Below, in pieces: positions 32,855 to 47,911 of a stretch of DNA of 64,000 nucleotides. The stretch's first letter is position 1. Each line of letters starts with the position of its first letter. The stretch is taken from contig VFIW01000004.1 of NCBI GenBank assembly GCA_006386115.1, positions 434,001-498,000 of the forward strand, read 5' to 3'. The position numbers were made by a program, and so were the translations under genes. Source of the DNA: Globisporangium splendens (taxonomy: Eukaryota > Oomycota > Peronosporomycetes > Pythiales > Pythiaceae). A model generated the notes under the pieces. It saw only the letters and a program-made list of their open reading frames with translations. It searched no databases and was not told where the DNA came from.

Positions 32855-33454
32855 CTATCCAAATGGACAGGCTACCCTGCTGCATACTGTTCGTTCTTCG
32901 TTTCTCTGGAAATGCGATGCTGTTTTACTGCCTGTGAAGCCAACAACCCTTGATCTCGTTGTATGTGGGCCAAACAGGCACTTGCGCACTGCTTTCGCTT
33001 GCATTTTCAATTGGATCCGGGCAAACTCGAGCCCCGATGCCATGGTCGCCTCCATGTGCTTCTTCATGGCGGCAATGCGCTGCTCAGTCTCTGTTTCCAT
33101 TATTTGCACGCGCTTCTCGTACTCGTGCGTCAGGCGCTCGAGTTCGAGGTGATGCTGATTGTCTTTGTCCACGCACCATGTCTTGTGCAGCAGCTTTTCA
33201 CGGGCTCTGTAAGCACTCTGTAGCTCCTGGATCTTCCGGTCGTCGTCGAGTTGCTTGTCGTGGAACTTCTTCATGAGTTGCTGTGCTTCGGCGATCACGT
33301 GGTCACACAAGTTTCCACGCGAGTCTCTCTCGATCTCCAGCGCCGTGATTGCGCGCTCAAGCAAAAATGACACGAGAGAAACGGTCCGAGTCGGTGAATA
33401 ACAGCCCACGAAGAGCGCGCATATCATGAGGAGATCCGTGGCCATTGCCGCCAA
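32855..33454 (-). CDS. coiled-coil protein, unknown
   Basis: A single-exon 199-aa frame. The first ~45 residues are fairly hydrophobic (TDLLMICALFVGCYS, TVSLVSFLLERAI). Residues about 45-165 are a charged heptad-rich helix (AQQLMKKFHDKQLDDDRKIQELQ and ERLTHEYEKRVQIMETETEQ, quoted as separate pieces). The C-terminal ~35 residues are polar and unstructured. No family recognised. It sits between ChaC copies 2 and 3. The long coiled coil argues for a real gene despite the missing homology; the C-terminal end may be a read-through of an intron. Confidence 0.5.
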   Translation of the reverse strand: MAAMATDLLMICALFVGCYSPTRTVSLVSFLLERAITALEIERDSRGNLCDHVIAEAQQLMKKFHDKQLDDDRKIQELQSAYRAREKLLHKTWCVDKDNQHHLELERLTHEYEKRVQIMETETEQRIAAMKKHMEATMASGLEFARIQLKMQAKAVRKCLFGPHTTRSRVVGFTGSKTASHFQRNEERTVCSRVACPFG

Positions 33455-33750
33455 TAACTCATTGCAAACTGTGTTGAGGTAAATAGTCTACATTTCGTTA
33501 TTGTTAATTTAACTCTAAGGACCACGCAGAATGCACAACGAGAACGTTCGAGACGAAACTCATGCTACTTCTATGGTTGCACTGTACTATTGCTGTTTGT
33601 TCGCTGTCTTCTTAATAGCGAGCTGTCCAAGCCGATCCCATCGTTGGCTTCTCTCTCTCTCTGTATCCTTCATATTGGATTATTGTACATTTGTGTCTTG
33701 CTTGAGCTTGGGGCGATGTGATAGCTGCTGAGTTGACTCTGGCGCTGAGC

Positions 33751-36430
<2,680 letters not shown>

Positions 36431-38492
36431 TCAGGCCGACGGTCGTTTGCTGGTGTGTTTGATGTCGGATCCGAGGTACGATGTGTACACGCAGTTTTCG
36501 TTTTTCTTGATAAAGCCGTCGCGGTACACCAGATCAAACCCACCGACGCGGTCTTCGCCACTGGTTTCACTGCGCGTTTACGGAGAAAAAAATCATTTTA
36601 ATGTCCACAGCGCGCAGTTCGTATGCATTCGAAACATGGATGCAGTAAACGTACTTGTTTTCCACGTCGATGATGTCGAGCATGTCGTTCAGCATGCTGC
36701 ACTTGAGCTGATAATCGGACGACGTATTTGCGGAAAGCTGCAACCGGACAGACAAAGCGCATCAGCATTTTAACCTCTTTCCAATCACACCGGGATCGCT
36801 TACCGAAGGCGAGGCGTTGACCTCTAACAGTCACGGCTTGAGGTTCTCGTCGATCATGATGTCGTAGCCGTAGAGCTCAAAGCAGTGCTTGTCGTTGATC
36901 ACGATCTTCTCGATGCTCAACAGCGACTTGATGATCACCATCTGGATCTCGTAAAAGAGCTTGTTGATCCGCTCCGGACCATGTTTGGACATCATGTAGA
37001 GCTTCAGATTGCGAAGGTCCCACTTGCCACCGTGCTAGAAGAACATAAACAGATAGAGGAATACAAAGTCGTCGCTTTGGTTCGTGACCATAACGAAAGA
37101 CGGTCATTGCGTACCTCTTTGTTGTAGTTCTCGGAGGTTTTCTGAATCGCCACGTTCGTGAGATGGACAAACGAATTTGCAATGTCGCTCGGGTTATTGG
37201 AGTACCTCGAGTTTGTGAAACGAGCAAAGCCGCCGCGAAAGAGATAGACCTCCAACGACGTAAACGTCGGCACCAGCGCATACAACCGCAAATCAAACTA
37301 CATTTTCATGAGAACGCGAATCCGTCGTTAATGCGTGTGCACGTAGCGTCGCAAGAAAACCGATCTCGTACCTTTTTGCCGCCAACGAGGTATGGGTTGG
37401 AGATGTACTTTTGCACGACATAGGTCTCGACTTGCTGGTTCTCAGGCCGCCACCGATAATTCATTCGCCAGTCGCTGATCTGGCTGAGCTTGGTGAAGAG
37501 AAAGATGCCCTTGCCTTGCGCTCTTCATGCAAGCAAAAATTTGGAATATGTATCAGTGATATATTGAATGTGGTTTTTCCAGCAAGCTCATGCAAAATAG
37601 GGGAAGAGAACCTACTTTCCGATGGGTTTCATGATCCAGACGCCCTGATTTCTCTTAAATTCCTGTACAAATGAGAAAGAGAGGTTGTGAGTACAGCCAT
37701 TCATTGCTCATTTAAGTGAATTGGCGTACCTCGACAAAGATGGCGTACTCCCCAGGGAGGATGTACGTGATCGGGAAGAAATCGTAGGATCCGATCGCTT
37801 CCAGCGCCTTCTTCGGATCTACAGGAACGAGTAGAAGTCGGTGGCATGACTAACGGGAAACAAATAGACGAAAATGCTTCATTGCTCCCTACTTGGCTTT
37901 CTTTTCCATCGTGCGCTTCGCTCGCTTGAGGTTCTTGATCAGCAGGTCTTTGCGGCACAGCTCGCGGCCATTTCGGAAATGGTTGACTTTCTGCCCATTC
38001 TCCAGATGCACCGTGTCCAGGAGCTCGTAGATGTACTCGCGGTCGGCCCAATAGAAATCCCAGTCGCTGTCCGAGCTATTTGGGTGTACCAGCACCATGA
38101 GTTTGCTGCAGTCCTGTGTCTACCACATTGCATCCATTAGCGAGAAACGAGACGTACGTTTCTTTCCATCCTCGTCGCAGCAGAGTGTCGTAGATGGTGT
38201 TGCGGAACGTTGTCTTGAACTTCATGACGGCGCCGCTGCTCCCACCTGCTTTCCCCTTGCTATTGCCGCCAGTGTTGCTCGTACTAGCAGCAGAGGCGCT
38301 GGAAGTTGCACCACCGCTGCCGCCACCACTGCTCGGATTGCTGCTGCTTCTCACGTTGTCACGACCTTCTCCACTACTGCGCACTTGTCGTGATGCCCTC
38401 GCACCACCAGTCGCCGTGCTACCAGCACTCGAGGGTCCTGTGCTAGACTCTCCTTTCCTGTCTCTCTCGGCGCCTCCTTTGCCTTGAAGCAT
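36431..38492 (-). CDS. tubulin-tyrosine-ligase-like protein, TTLL9 type
   Basis: Roughly ten exons on minus. About 90 N-terminal residues are a Ser/Gly/Ala-rich low-complexity leader. Then come FKTTFRNTIYDTLLRRGW, SDWDFYWADREYIYELLD and VNHFRNGRELCRKDLLIKNL, which match the TTLL9 N-lobe. The ATP-grasp core carries NQGVWIMKPIGKAQGKGIFLF (KPxxxxxGxGI), FDLRLYALV, NSFVHLTNVAIQK, and near the end [25 protein letters not shown] (the metal-binding EVN). The protein ends DLVYRDGFIKKNENCVY...KRPSA. TTLL9 relatives add glutamate side chains to axonemal tubulin, so a role in the zoospore flagellum is likely. Start at 38490-38492 follows the longest frame; a shorter start inside the leader is possible. 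Confidence 0.85.
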
Positions 38493-38809
38493 CGTTCAAA
38501 CGCGATGGCAATGAGCACCGACAATGCCACAGACAACTCCTGACAATGCGACCATTCGGATGTGCCTCAGATCTGAGAGGCAATCGCAATCCAAAAGTCG
38601 CTGCAACCATTCTTAGCAACAGTATTCTCCTTTATTGCCAGTGTTTCTCTTTATACAACCAGAATCAGGAACGAACAGCTCCTGTTCCGTTTGATATATC
38701 TTAAAAATATCAGAGCGCTCTTCACCACCGACGCGCTCGCCTATTTTAGAAAAAAAAAAGAAGCTAATGCAGTTGAGTAAGATTTCATTGACGAAAGATC
38801 GTGTGCCTT
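38493..38809. other. spacer, about 320 bp
   Basis: Between the TTLL9-like start and the PRA1 stop, both minus. AT-rich with a 9-10-nt poly-A tract near 38750; no gene. Confidence 0.45.
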
Positions 38810-39653
38810 TTAGACGGTATCCGCGATCTTGTCGGTGTCATCCGACAGGAAACCAAGCTCGTCTTCCTCACGCACGGTCGGACAATCACGAAGAATCGCG
38901 TGGGAGATAGCCAGCGCAGAACTACATTCGATAGGCAAAGGAACACACAATCAGATGCGCAACCTTGAAAGCTCCGTCATGCGATCACAAGTTACACACC
39001 TCGCGCTGCAAATAGTAAATAGGATAGAGCCGCCAAAGATGACAATCACACCCAGGCTGACTGCGAAAAGAGAAAAAAAAAGAAGGCACACAGTGAATAT
39101 CATGATACGAACAAAAAACTCCAGCTGCGAGTGCTGTTGACTTACTTCCTGTCATTCCGAGCTTGCGCTGTTCAGGTGTGATGGGCTTTCCGAACACCAG
39201 CATCGGGTTCTCAGGCGTTTCATTCGCAGCCGCACTTGATGCGTACAGCCAGAAGCCAGCCAAGCAAATCAGCACGAACAAGAACATCGGGTTCAGCAAG
39301 CTATTGCAGCACACAGCAGACACCAACACAAGAGCTATTAGATTGTCTCGCTCCAAAACGATATGATAGCGCACACACAAACACACAGAGAGATGAACGT
39401 ACATGGTGACGACACCGACCAACGCCGCAGACACCGCGTAGTTGGTGCCAAAGTAGAGCACGTTCTTCCGCGTGCGCGGCGCGAGCGCCTCTCTGCTGGG
39501 CACATTGAACGGCTTCTCCTCGCCAAGTCCGAAGAATTGCGTGATGCCGCGCACGTTCTTCAGGTTGACGATCTGCAAGAGCTGGTCCTTGACCTTCGAC
39601 AACGCGTGGTTCTGCACTTCGACCACGAGCTTGCTCTCATCGACAACCTTCAT
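38810..39653 (-). CDS. PRA1-family protein (prenylated Rab acceptor)
   Basis: Four exons on minus starting MKVVDESKLVVEVQNHALSK. The family signature is clear: RTRKNVLYFGTNYAVSAALVG, then LLNPMFLFVLICLAGFWLYA, forming the first membrane hairpin. GVIVIFGGSILFTICSA in the next exon forms the second, and the acidic tail EEDELGFLSDDTDKIADTV is typical of ER/Golgi-exit motifs. PRA1/Yip3 proteins sit in ER-Golgi and endosomal membranes and release prenylated Rabs from GDI. The in-frame upstream ATG at about 39872 would add ~73 unconvincing residues, so the start at 39653 is preferred. The promoter has three CCAAT/ATTGG boxes (39793, 39869, 39893). Confidence 0.85.
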
Positions 39654-40347
39654 GGTGCTGGATAGTAGGTGCCTCTGGAAGTGGTCGGACGCCTTCGAAT
39701 TGCTTTCTGACGCTGTCTGCAGAAAAGGAGACAAGAAAAGCGAAGGGGGAAGGCGGAGCGACGCTGAAGTGGGGGCGATTTGTCGCGCTTTGATTGGCTG
39801 AAAACAACATTCCTCCAAAAATACCCTTTTTTCTGAGTCCAACGGTGCTGGAGTCAGATACTTTTGCGCCAATGCTTTTCATCCAATCAGAAGCAGACAT
39901 ATCCACTTTGAAGCGTGCTGTCTTGAGTACAACAACCGTCTGGAAGGAATAAATGAATAAATTCCCTGTAATTTACGATTCGACAGTCAGGGGGGGTTGT
40001 AAACGGGGAGAGAGAAAGATGTGTCCAGAACGATGGTCAGTTCACCCAGAATGTTTGCGGACTTCAACTCGCAAAACGGAAACCTGAGTGGTCGGTCGAT
40101 TCCGCATTCGGGAGCGCATTGCTTTCCCAACAAGCAACAGCACAAATTGCACAGGCGAAGAGAGGAGAGGAGAGAAGAGAAGTGAACGTCACCCATCGCC
40201 ATGCGAACGCGTCGATCGTTCCCCAGCGCACCACCCGCAGAGCAGAAGACCAAGACGAGCAGCACGTGCAACCTCGACGAGACGTTCGATGCAGGTGAGT
40301 GCATCGTCTGCTTGGATCAAAGGGAAGGCAAAGACTAATGCGCCACA
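39654..40347. other. divergent promoter region, about 690 bp
   Basis: Between the PRA1 start (-) and the small plus-strand gene. A plus-strand ATG at 40201 opens MRTRRSFPSAPPAEQKTKTSS and is followed after 93 nt by a GCAG|GTGAGT donor at about 40294; it may be a first exon of the downstream gene, but no acceptor gave an open frame. CCAAT/ATTGG boxes lie at 39793-39897. Confidence 0.4.
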
Positions 40348-40812
40348 ATGTGGATTTGCGTCTGTATGGGTGAACTCGAAGACATTGATAAGGTGAGTAA
40401 AATAGACGCTTGTTGTGTGCAGACTGCACTATCAGCTCCTCACGCGTTGCTTTTGCAGGAGAATGTGGATGTGAATGTCCAACCACAACATCGAAGAGGA
40501 AAGGGACTGGTGAATGTTGCAAGGGAGAAGCTCGGTGAGCAAAGGACGAGTACGCGAAAGCGTGTCCTAGAAACAACTTCATCCAAGAAAGTGATCGAGA
40601 CGCAAGGCAAGTTATCAAACTCCAAGAACCGAGCGATATCTCGAGAAACTCCCCCGACATTTGAGCTTGCGCACAAGAAAAAGACAATGGTGCGCAAGCG
40701 AAAGTTGCTCAAGGAGCAAGAGGAAAAGGAGCAATGCGACCAGAAACGGATTGCAGATCTCGTCGAGTATTTCAAAAGTTTGGACAGCCAGAGGCTGAAT
40801 ATCGTGTCATGA
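40348..40812 (+). CDS. small basic hypothetical protein
   Basis: Open frame starting MWICVCMGELEDIDK. A GTGAGT...GCAG stretch of 66 nt (about 40393-40458) lies in frame and without stops, so it may be a spliced or retained intron. The rest, ENVDVNVQPQHRRGKG to AHKKKTMVRKRKLLKEQEEK and the end YFKSLDSQRLNIVS, is strongly basic with a C-terminal helix. I do not recognise the family; the charge suggests a nuclear or nucleic-acid-binding protein. The 5' end is unsure, since an upstream exon at 40201-40293 is possible. Confidence 0.45.
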   Translation: MWICVCMGELEDIDKVSKIDACCVQTALSAPHALLLQENVDVNVQPQHRRGKGLVNVAREKLGEQRTSTRKRVLETTSSKKVIETQGKLSNSKNRAISRETPPTFELAHKKKTMVRKRKLLKEQEEKEQCDQKRIADLVEYFKSLDSQRLNIVS

Positions 40813-40963
40813 TTCATTGCTGTGATGATCTCTCGAAACGGCTTAAATGTGGACTGGTTGCCAAGTGAGCAGTGCTGTTCGTGTGTGAGTCCGCATGTGA
40901 TCGCACAGGATTCACATTGATATTAAACAATCTATCTTGATCTCCGTCAAGGCATCTGTGCAT

Positions 40964-43900
40964 CTACGCTTCCGTGAAAGCCAAAATTTGGTCACAAAGT
41001 GTTGGACTCTGATGACGGCTTCGATTTTCCTGAGCTTTCTTGGCCACCAACGGTTTATCGACGTCGATCGCGTCTTTGATCACATTGAAAACAGCCTCCT
41101 GTCCAGCGCAAGGTACACACAAAAAAACAAACAAGAATTCAATGTCGAATGCGCTCGCCACTGGCTAACGTACTGCACAAGACTCACCTGGATGCTTGGG
41201 TCGGAATCATCGAGGTGAACAAATAAACAGTCGAGCGTGTAGTCAATGATCGTGCCTTTGAAGTGCTCCTTTGGCGCCGCGCGCAGGAAGGTGCTGAACG
41301 TTTGGCACGCAGCCTTGCGAACAGTGTCGTTGCTGTCATCAAGGCGCTTGAGGATCTCTGCGTACAGCCGATGCACTGGCTCCTCTGCACATTGTATATT
41401 AGCAAAAAATGGTACGTCGTTAGCTACTTTGCATCGTCAAAGTGTTGGTCATGACGCGCAAACTTGTATGCATTTCGCACCTCCAAGACACCCAGGAAGC
41501 GCAACGAACAAGTACTGAAGCGCCAGGCAAACCAGTTGACGGGTCTTCGCGTCGCTATCGTCCATCGAAGACTTCAGCACTGGAAGCATCTGTGAGTTCA
41601 ACGAGAAACAAGGTTAGTCGGTTGCTTCTAACGTCAATGGATATGTTCTCATGCTGTCCCAAAACGATGACTGACCTTTGGAGCTGTTTCAAAGAGGCAC
41701 GCTTGGTCGGCCAGACCCTGGCGGAGGAGAGTGTATGCACACGCCACCGCCACTTTCCTGATCGTCGCTGCAACGCGACCTCCTTGCCACACGATGTTCG
41801 GAATGATTCCGTTCAGGAGGAGTGGGACGCTGAATGGTTGGAAAGCCTTTATGAAACAAGTAAGAGAAGGAAACAGGGATAAGTGAACTCAGCACTGTAG
41901 CTGCAACATTGACAGGCAGCAAACTAACCTTGTAGACCGACTCCGTGCCAAGCATCGTTTCAAGAAGCGCGAGAAAAGCGAGGCGAACATCGGCATCTCG
42001 AGCCGCATCCAGATGAACAAAGAGGGCAGAGACAATCTTGTCCATGCTTGTACCACATGCCTATAAAGTCACCACGCCAAAACGACCACTATTAGCTCGA
42101 CCTCGTCAAAGCTGCCGAGACCAACTTATCACAGTGTCTTACCGCGCCACCGCGTCGGCAGAGAGAGTCAAACAGGATGCGACTCGGATCGTTCTTCTTC
42201 CAGCTTGACGCAGCATCCACTGGAAGCACCATGCTGTCTAGGATTCTGCCCAAATAGCGCAAGTACAGCGCCTGTGGAAACAACAAAAGCAAAGGTAGGT
42301 ACAGAAAGTAAGAACACATTGCTCGCATCCACGTATGAAGGCTGCATGCAAGCAGTACTTACATCTACCGATTGCCCACTTTGAGCAGACAGCTCACTCA
42401 GGGCTGCTGTCGTCTGCACAAGTTAGTTAGATACGTCAGTCCCAGTGATGTGCTTTCAGAAAACAGGAAAAAGCACGCAGGCAATCGGAATGGTTCGTAC
42501 CGTTTCGTGGGCAATCGACGATTCCGAGGAGCTCGCGAGAAGGTGGCTGAGTACCCAAAAGAGGCGAAACACGATTTCATCGTGCTGCGGGAGCACTGGA
42601 CCCGCCGTCTTGATGAGACTCGATACGACGCCCACGAGTTGATCTTGCAGGTCGGCCGCTTCGGACTCTCGCAAGCCAGCATCGCACAGAGCCTCCGTGA
42701 TGAGCTACAAGGGCAGACATGAAACACAACTTTGAATAAGGATGATGGACATGAAGAAACGACTCGCAAGCTCAAAATCTATCACCTCCAAGTGTGGTTC
42801 AATGGTCTTAAGCGACATCCCTTCAATGCTCATGCCCAGTAAGATGAGGCCGTTTGTTCGATGATGGACAGTATCTTGTCCAGCAAGTCGTCCAGCAGCC
42901 TGCATCATTCCGAGGAAAATCGCAGCAGTCATTCACTGTTCATGCATTCAGCAAAAAGAAGAACGTACGCACCATTGGCAGCAACGACGCAAGGATCATC
43001 TGGGAGTCCGCATAGTACCCGACGACACCAGAGCACTGCTTCACGCTTTTCACAACGGCGTCCTCGTCGTCGCGGCAGATTTTGCCCAACGCAGCGAAGA
43101 TTTTGTCCAAGAACGAGCTCATGTTGCTCTCCAGCAGCACGAGAAACACACTCAGAATCTTTGTGTAGCGCTCGCGGACTTGGACCTAGAAGTAAAACAC
43201 AACACAGGAGTGGTCAGGTTTTCCAATTGGTGCCTAACAGACGCGGCTCACACGTACGGTCCAATCACTGGCTTTCTCCAAGAGCACTGGCAAAACTTCA
43301 CTCTGAATGCTGTCAAACAAAGTTACGAAGCATATTAGCATGCGATTTCGAGCATTGACGATGCTGCCTTCGAAACTCGTACCTGGTGGCCAATTTCCGC
43401 GTTGCAGCCGACGGTCTCGATGGAAAGTACGCTGGTGGGGTCACTGCACTGCTTGCAGCATCTCCATCGACTGCCATGGGCTCGGTATCATCACCCGTCG
43501 GGCCATCCAACGCATTTTCCCACGCGGTAGCAACCTCAGGAAGCTTTGCGAGCGCCGTCTGTTGAACTTCTGGCGATTCGTCGACGACCCCAGCCAGAAA
43601 CAGTGGGAACAGTGACGCGTGGAACTGTTGGATCTCCGCAATGCGCTGGAACCATGTTGCCAGCATCAGCACGAGCTGCTTGCGCACCGACCCCGCGTGA
43701 TCAAAGACGACCTTGCTGACTGCTGGGAGCACGACCTCCTTCATGAGTTCGACCAGAGCATCCGAGCCGCACGGAATGAGTGCCTCGAGAGCCTGTAGCG
43801 CACCAACGCGCACGCGACTGTGCTGATGGCCCAGATTCGTCACCATGGGTTTCACGATCGCGCCTAGCTGGAGCGCCACGTCGGATCTCCATCCGTTCGA

Positions 43901-44461
43901 CATCACGATCGCACAATCGGCCGTGATCTTCTTGACATCTGGGAACGGATCCAGCGCCGTTTTGCCCAATACATTCGCAAGGTCAGGGATGACTCCCAAC
44001 AGCGAGTGTTTCGTGGTCGTATCTGTCGCCAATTGCTTTAGATACTGATAAGTCAATTGCAGCATCAGCAATCGGATCTCCTCGGTCGGCTCAGGATACG
44101 GCAACTTGCCCATGCGCGCGCTGAGCAGCGCCACGAGGTCCTTCAACATCGCCTCCGAGAGCTCCATCGCGTTGCGTTCCGCGAAGAACAGCAGGAGCGT
44201 CAGCGCCTTCTCGCGGCACTTCTCCACAGCATCCTGGCCCGCGCATGCAAGCAGCGCGGCTTTCATGTTCACGCTGCACAGCGTCTGCAGCACGATGGGT
44301 GGCGTCGTTGGCGCATCGTTCGTCAGTGCGCGCTGCAACTTGTCGAGCGCGCGGCGCCGCACGGCGCGGTCCGGGTCCAAGATGCAGTTGATGTCGCGCT
44401 GCAGCTTCATCGCGAGCATGCTGAGCTGCGCCTCCTGTTCCGTGTTCATCGCCGTCGCCAT
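40964..44461 (-). CDS. DNAAF5: HEAT-repeat dynein assembly factor DNAAF5 (HEATR2)
   Basis: About ten to eleven exons on minus, some 850 aa, all alpha-helical HEAT repeats. The first exon (start 44461, MATAMNTEQEAQLSMLAMKLQ) carries RRRALDKLQRALTND, DPFPDVKKITADCAIVMS and HQHSRVRVGALQALEALIPCG. Later exons carry RERYTKILSVFLVLLESN, DDSNDTVRKAACQTFSTFLRA and VHLDDSDPSIQ, and the C-terminus EAVFNVIKDAIDVDKPLVAKK followed by RSRHQSPTLCDQIL matches DNAAF5. The protein is a cytoplasmic factor for pre-assembly of axonemal dynein arms, so it should serve zoospore motility. The ORF is open further upstream of 44461 (to 44623), but the MATAMNTEQ start gives the better N-terminus. Confidence 0.88.
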
Positions 44462-44982
44462 TGTCTCGATCCTTTGCCGCCGCTTCACTCGATTCTCTCG
44501 TTTGGATGCACAACAGGTGTTCCAATGCCACCAGTGAACGGTATCAAGTATCAGCAGAAAAATACTGTTTTTGGTGTCATGAAATATTTCCGCCAAACGA
44601 TAAAATGCACAAATATAGCACAACTGTGCACCTCATGTCTGCGAGGACTTTTGATTTCACATACTCATATCCTGACCGAATTGCTGGCAATTGAGCAAGT
44701 CAATCTCAGAAATGACAAACACTCACACACTCGTTTACACAGCCGTCTTCTAATAACACACCTCCCTATTACAAGACCCGCTCTGTAATCAAAGCCCAAT
44801 GAATCTCGCAGAAGTCACAGAGATATGTCCCACCATCACTCTGATATCTGCAATGTAAAACATCATGTGGAACCGTTCTGTGGAACGCCCCACATACTCG
44901 ACCTCTTGCCGTCAACCAACGAAATGCAAACCAGACGAGCAGCGCATTTCCGCCTGCGTCATCGCCCCCAAAGTCCAGCAGC
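44462..44982. other. divergent promoter region, about 520 bp
   Basis: Between DNAAF5 (-) and BipA (+). A CATTTCC initiator-like element lies at 44945-44951, 32 bp before the BipA ATG. No gene seen. Confidence 0.4.
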
Positions 44983-47353
44983 ATGTGGCTCCGACGCAGC
45001 CTCCCGACGCTCGCGCGCCACACGCGCGTCAACCAGCGCAGCTGCCTGCAATCCGCCGTGCTCGCTGCGCGCGAGTTCTCGACACCCGCGACCACGGCGG
45101 ATCTGATCCGCAATGTGGCGATCGTGGCCCACGTCGACCACGGCAAGACGACGCTCGTGGACCAGCTCCTCAAGCACGGCGGCAACACGCTGTCGGAGGA
45201 CCGCGTGATGGACTCGATCGACCTGGAGCGCGAGCGCGGTATCACGATCATGTCCAAGTGCACGCGTGTCGAGTACAACGGCCACGTGCTCAACATTGTG
45301 GACACGCCTGGTCACTCTGACTTCGGCGGTGAGGTCGAGCGCATCCTCAGTATGGTCGACGGCGTCGTGCTCGTAGTGGACGCGACGGAAGGCCCGATGT
45401 CGCAGACCAAGTTCGTGCTCACGAAGGCACTCAACCGCGGCTTGAAGCCACTCGTCGTGATCAACAAGGTCGACCGTGAGACGAGCCGCTTGAACGGCGA
45501 CGTCGAGAACGAGCTGTTCGATATGTTCGTCGCGCTCGAAGCCGATGACGACCAGTTGGAGTTCCCTGTGCTCTACGCGTCTGCGAAGCAAGGCTGGGCG
45601 GTGCGCAACCTCGACGACGCTGACGAGAAGCGCGACAGCATGACGGCGCTCTTGGACGAGATCATCAAGTACGTTCCGGCTCCAGTCGCTGACGCCACGG
45701 CGCCGTTTGCCATGGCCGTGACCATGATTGGGTACGTGTGTCTTACTTGCGTGCTATCTTCCTGAGTTTGCATCGATAGAGTGTCTAATACAATGTGTTG
45801 AATGCTATGAAACACAGCCACGACTCGTACGTTGGTCGTCTCGCCACGGGCCGTATCCACGCGGGTACCGCCAAGATTGGCGATGCCATCAAGGTGCTCA
45901 ACCTTGAGAGCAAGCAGCTGGAAACCGGTAAGATCACCAAGATGTACGTGACCCGCGGCACGGCCAAGTCGGAAGTCACGTCTGCGACCGCCGGTGATAT
46001 CGTCACGATCGCTGGTGTCAACGCGTTCGTGTCGGACACGGTGTGCGATGCGGCGGTGAGCGAACCAATCCCATCGCCAACGCTGGACCCACCGACGATC
46101 TCCATGACGTTCGGTGTCAATGACTCGCCGATCGCTGGTAAGGAAGGCAAGTTCCTCACGTCGTCGCACATCAAAGAGCGCTTGAAGCGTGAAACCGAGG
46201 TACGTTGCGATTGATTGCACGGCACTGACATCCAAGTCTTGATGACAAGCATTGTATTTACCTGCTATTCGATCGATTGCATTACGATGTAGAACAACGT
46301 GGCGATTTCGGTGTCGCAAAGCGAGTCCTCGGAAGCGTTCAACGTGCACGGCCGTGGTGAATTGCAGCTCGCTATCCTGATTGAAGAGATGCGTCGTGAA
46401 GGGTTCGAGATGTGCGTGTCGGCGCCGCAGGTGCTCTTCAAGACGTGCCCAGACACGAAGCAACGCCTCGAGCCGATTGAAGAAGTGACGATCGATGTGG
46501 ATGCCGACTACTCGGGCTCGGTGATCGACAAGTTGTCGAACCGTGGTGGTGAGATCGTCGAATTCAAGGAGATGCAAGACAAAGTGCGTCTCCAGTTCAA
46601 GATCCCGTCGCGATGCCTCATGGGCTACCGTAGCGAGATCAAGACCGACACGCGCGGAAGTGGCGTGTTGAACTCGATCTTCCACGGCTACTCGCCGTTC
46701 CAGGGCTCGGCGTCGGCGCCATCCAAGGGCAAGTTGATCGCGTCGGCCAACGGCACTGCAACGGTAACGTAGTAGAGCCTTTCTTTGTAGATCTGCTCCT
46801 GGACTTGGGTGGGCACTAACGATGGAGTTTTGTCTATATATGCACACAGGCTTACGCGCTGAACACGCTGGAAGACCGTGGTGAGATGTTTGTCAAGCCT
46901 GGTGATGAGGTGTACACCGGTATGATCATCGGTGAGCACAACCGTCCAGTGGACATTGAAGTGAACCCGACGAAGGAGAAGAAGCTCACCAACATGCGTG
47001 CCGCCGGCAACGTACGTTGCTTTGTTGTATTGTGCGGCTTAACTATACACACCATGCACACTGACTGACTTGTATTGATTCGTTTGCTTGGGGTTTTCAG
47101 GACGAAGCCATTCGTCTGGCGCCAATCCGCACCATGTCGCTGGAAGATGTGGTGACATACATTGGGGAAGATGAGATGATCGACGTGTCGCCAACGCGCA
47201 TCCGCATGCGGTAAGTTGCCGATATACAAGTGACTCTGTCTCCGTCCACGTAGCAATCTCAACACACTGACTTTGCTTTCTGCCATTTTTTCTTGTAGCA
47301 AACGTGAACTGAACGCCAACGACCGCAAGCGCTCGGCGACCAAGAAGAAGTAA
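44983..47353 (+). CDS. organellar BipA/TypA translational GTPase
   Basis: Six exons encode about 650 aa. The first ~35 residues ([27 protein letters not shown]) are Arg/Ser-rich and acid-free, a mitochondrial presequence type. The GTPase has G1 AHVDHGKTT, switch [20 protein letters not shown] and SAKQ-like ASAKQGW motifs. After that come the domain II strands ([16 protein letters not shown]), domain III/V elements ([38 protein letters not shown]) and the TypA-specific C-terminal domain ([53 protein letters not shown]). BipA helps ribosome assembly and stress translation in bacteria; here it most likely works on mitochondrial ribosomes. Confidence 0.93.
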
Positions 47354-47911
47354 AATGTCGCTCTGTTTGACTCCGTTCAGCCACAATACGAAGCTGATGA
47401 TGTCATTGAGCAATAGAGAGAGAGAGAGAGAGAGTTGCGCTGGGAGGAGCCTTTAGACGATAGAAACCCAAAGCACACAAAGCTTTTGCATATAGAGAAA
47501 AGATGGCGTGCAAACACATTTCCTCCCAAATTCTCACCATTTGATAGCGACACGTACGAACAACGAGGAAGAAGGAAACCTACTGACCTACAACAGCAAC
47601 CTCAATTGACACAGATGAATAGCGGTGGCACTACGCACAAGGAATGCAATGTTGGACTTGTGTATCTTCACTTTCTGTTTCTATTGGCAATGTTTATTTG
47701 TCTATCTAGTTGTCTTTATCTCTCTTTTTCTCACTGTTCTTCCTCCTTCTAAAGTGGAGCGGCCACCACTACCCAACGACACTCACACCAAACTCTTCCC
47801 TTGTTTCTTTTCTTCTTTTCACCTCTTCACTTCTCCATTCTGGTGACTCGATTCACGCAATCCATCATTCAACTCCACTTGCCACTGTCACATTTCCTCA
47901 CACTCTTCTTC
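47354..47911. other. convergent 3' spacer, about 560 bp
   Basis: Between the BipA stop (+) and the glucan-synthase stop (-). Contains the (AG)n run at 47415-47436. No gene. Confidence 0.5.
47415..47436 (+). repeat. (AG)11 dinucleotide microsatellite
   Basis: Eleven perfect AG units in the 3' spacer just after the BipA gene. Confidence 0.9.

Noticed and set aside
45573..46847. 424-codon minus-strand frame opposite BipA
   Set aside because: It crosses BipA introns and exons and has R/H/L-rich antisense composition; BipA motifs on the plus strand are unambiguous.
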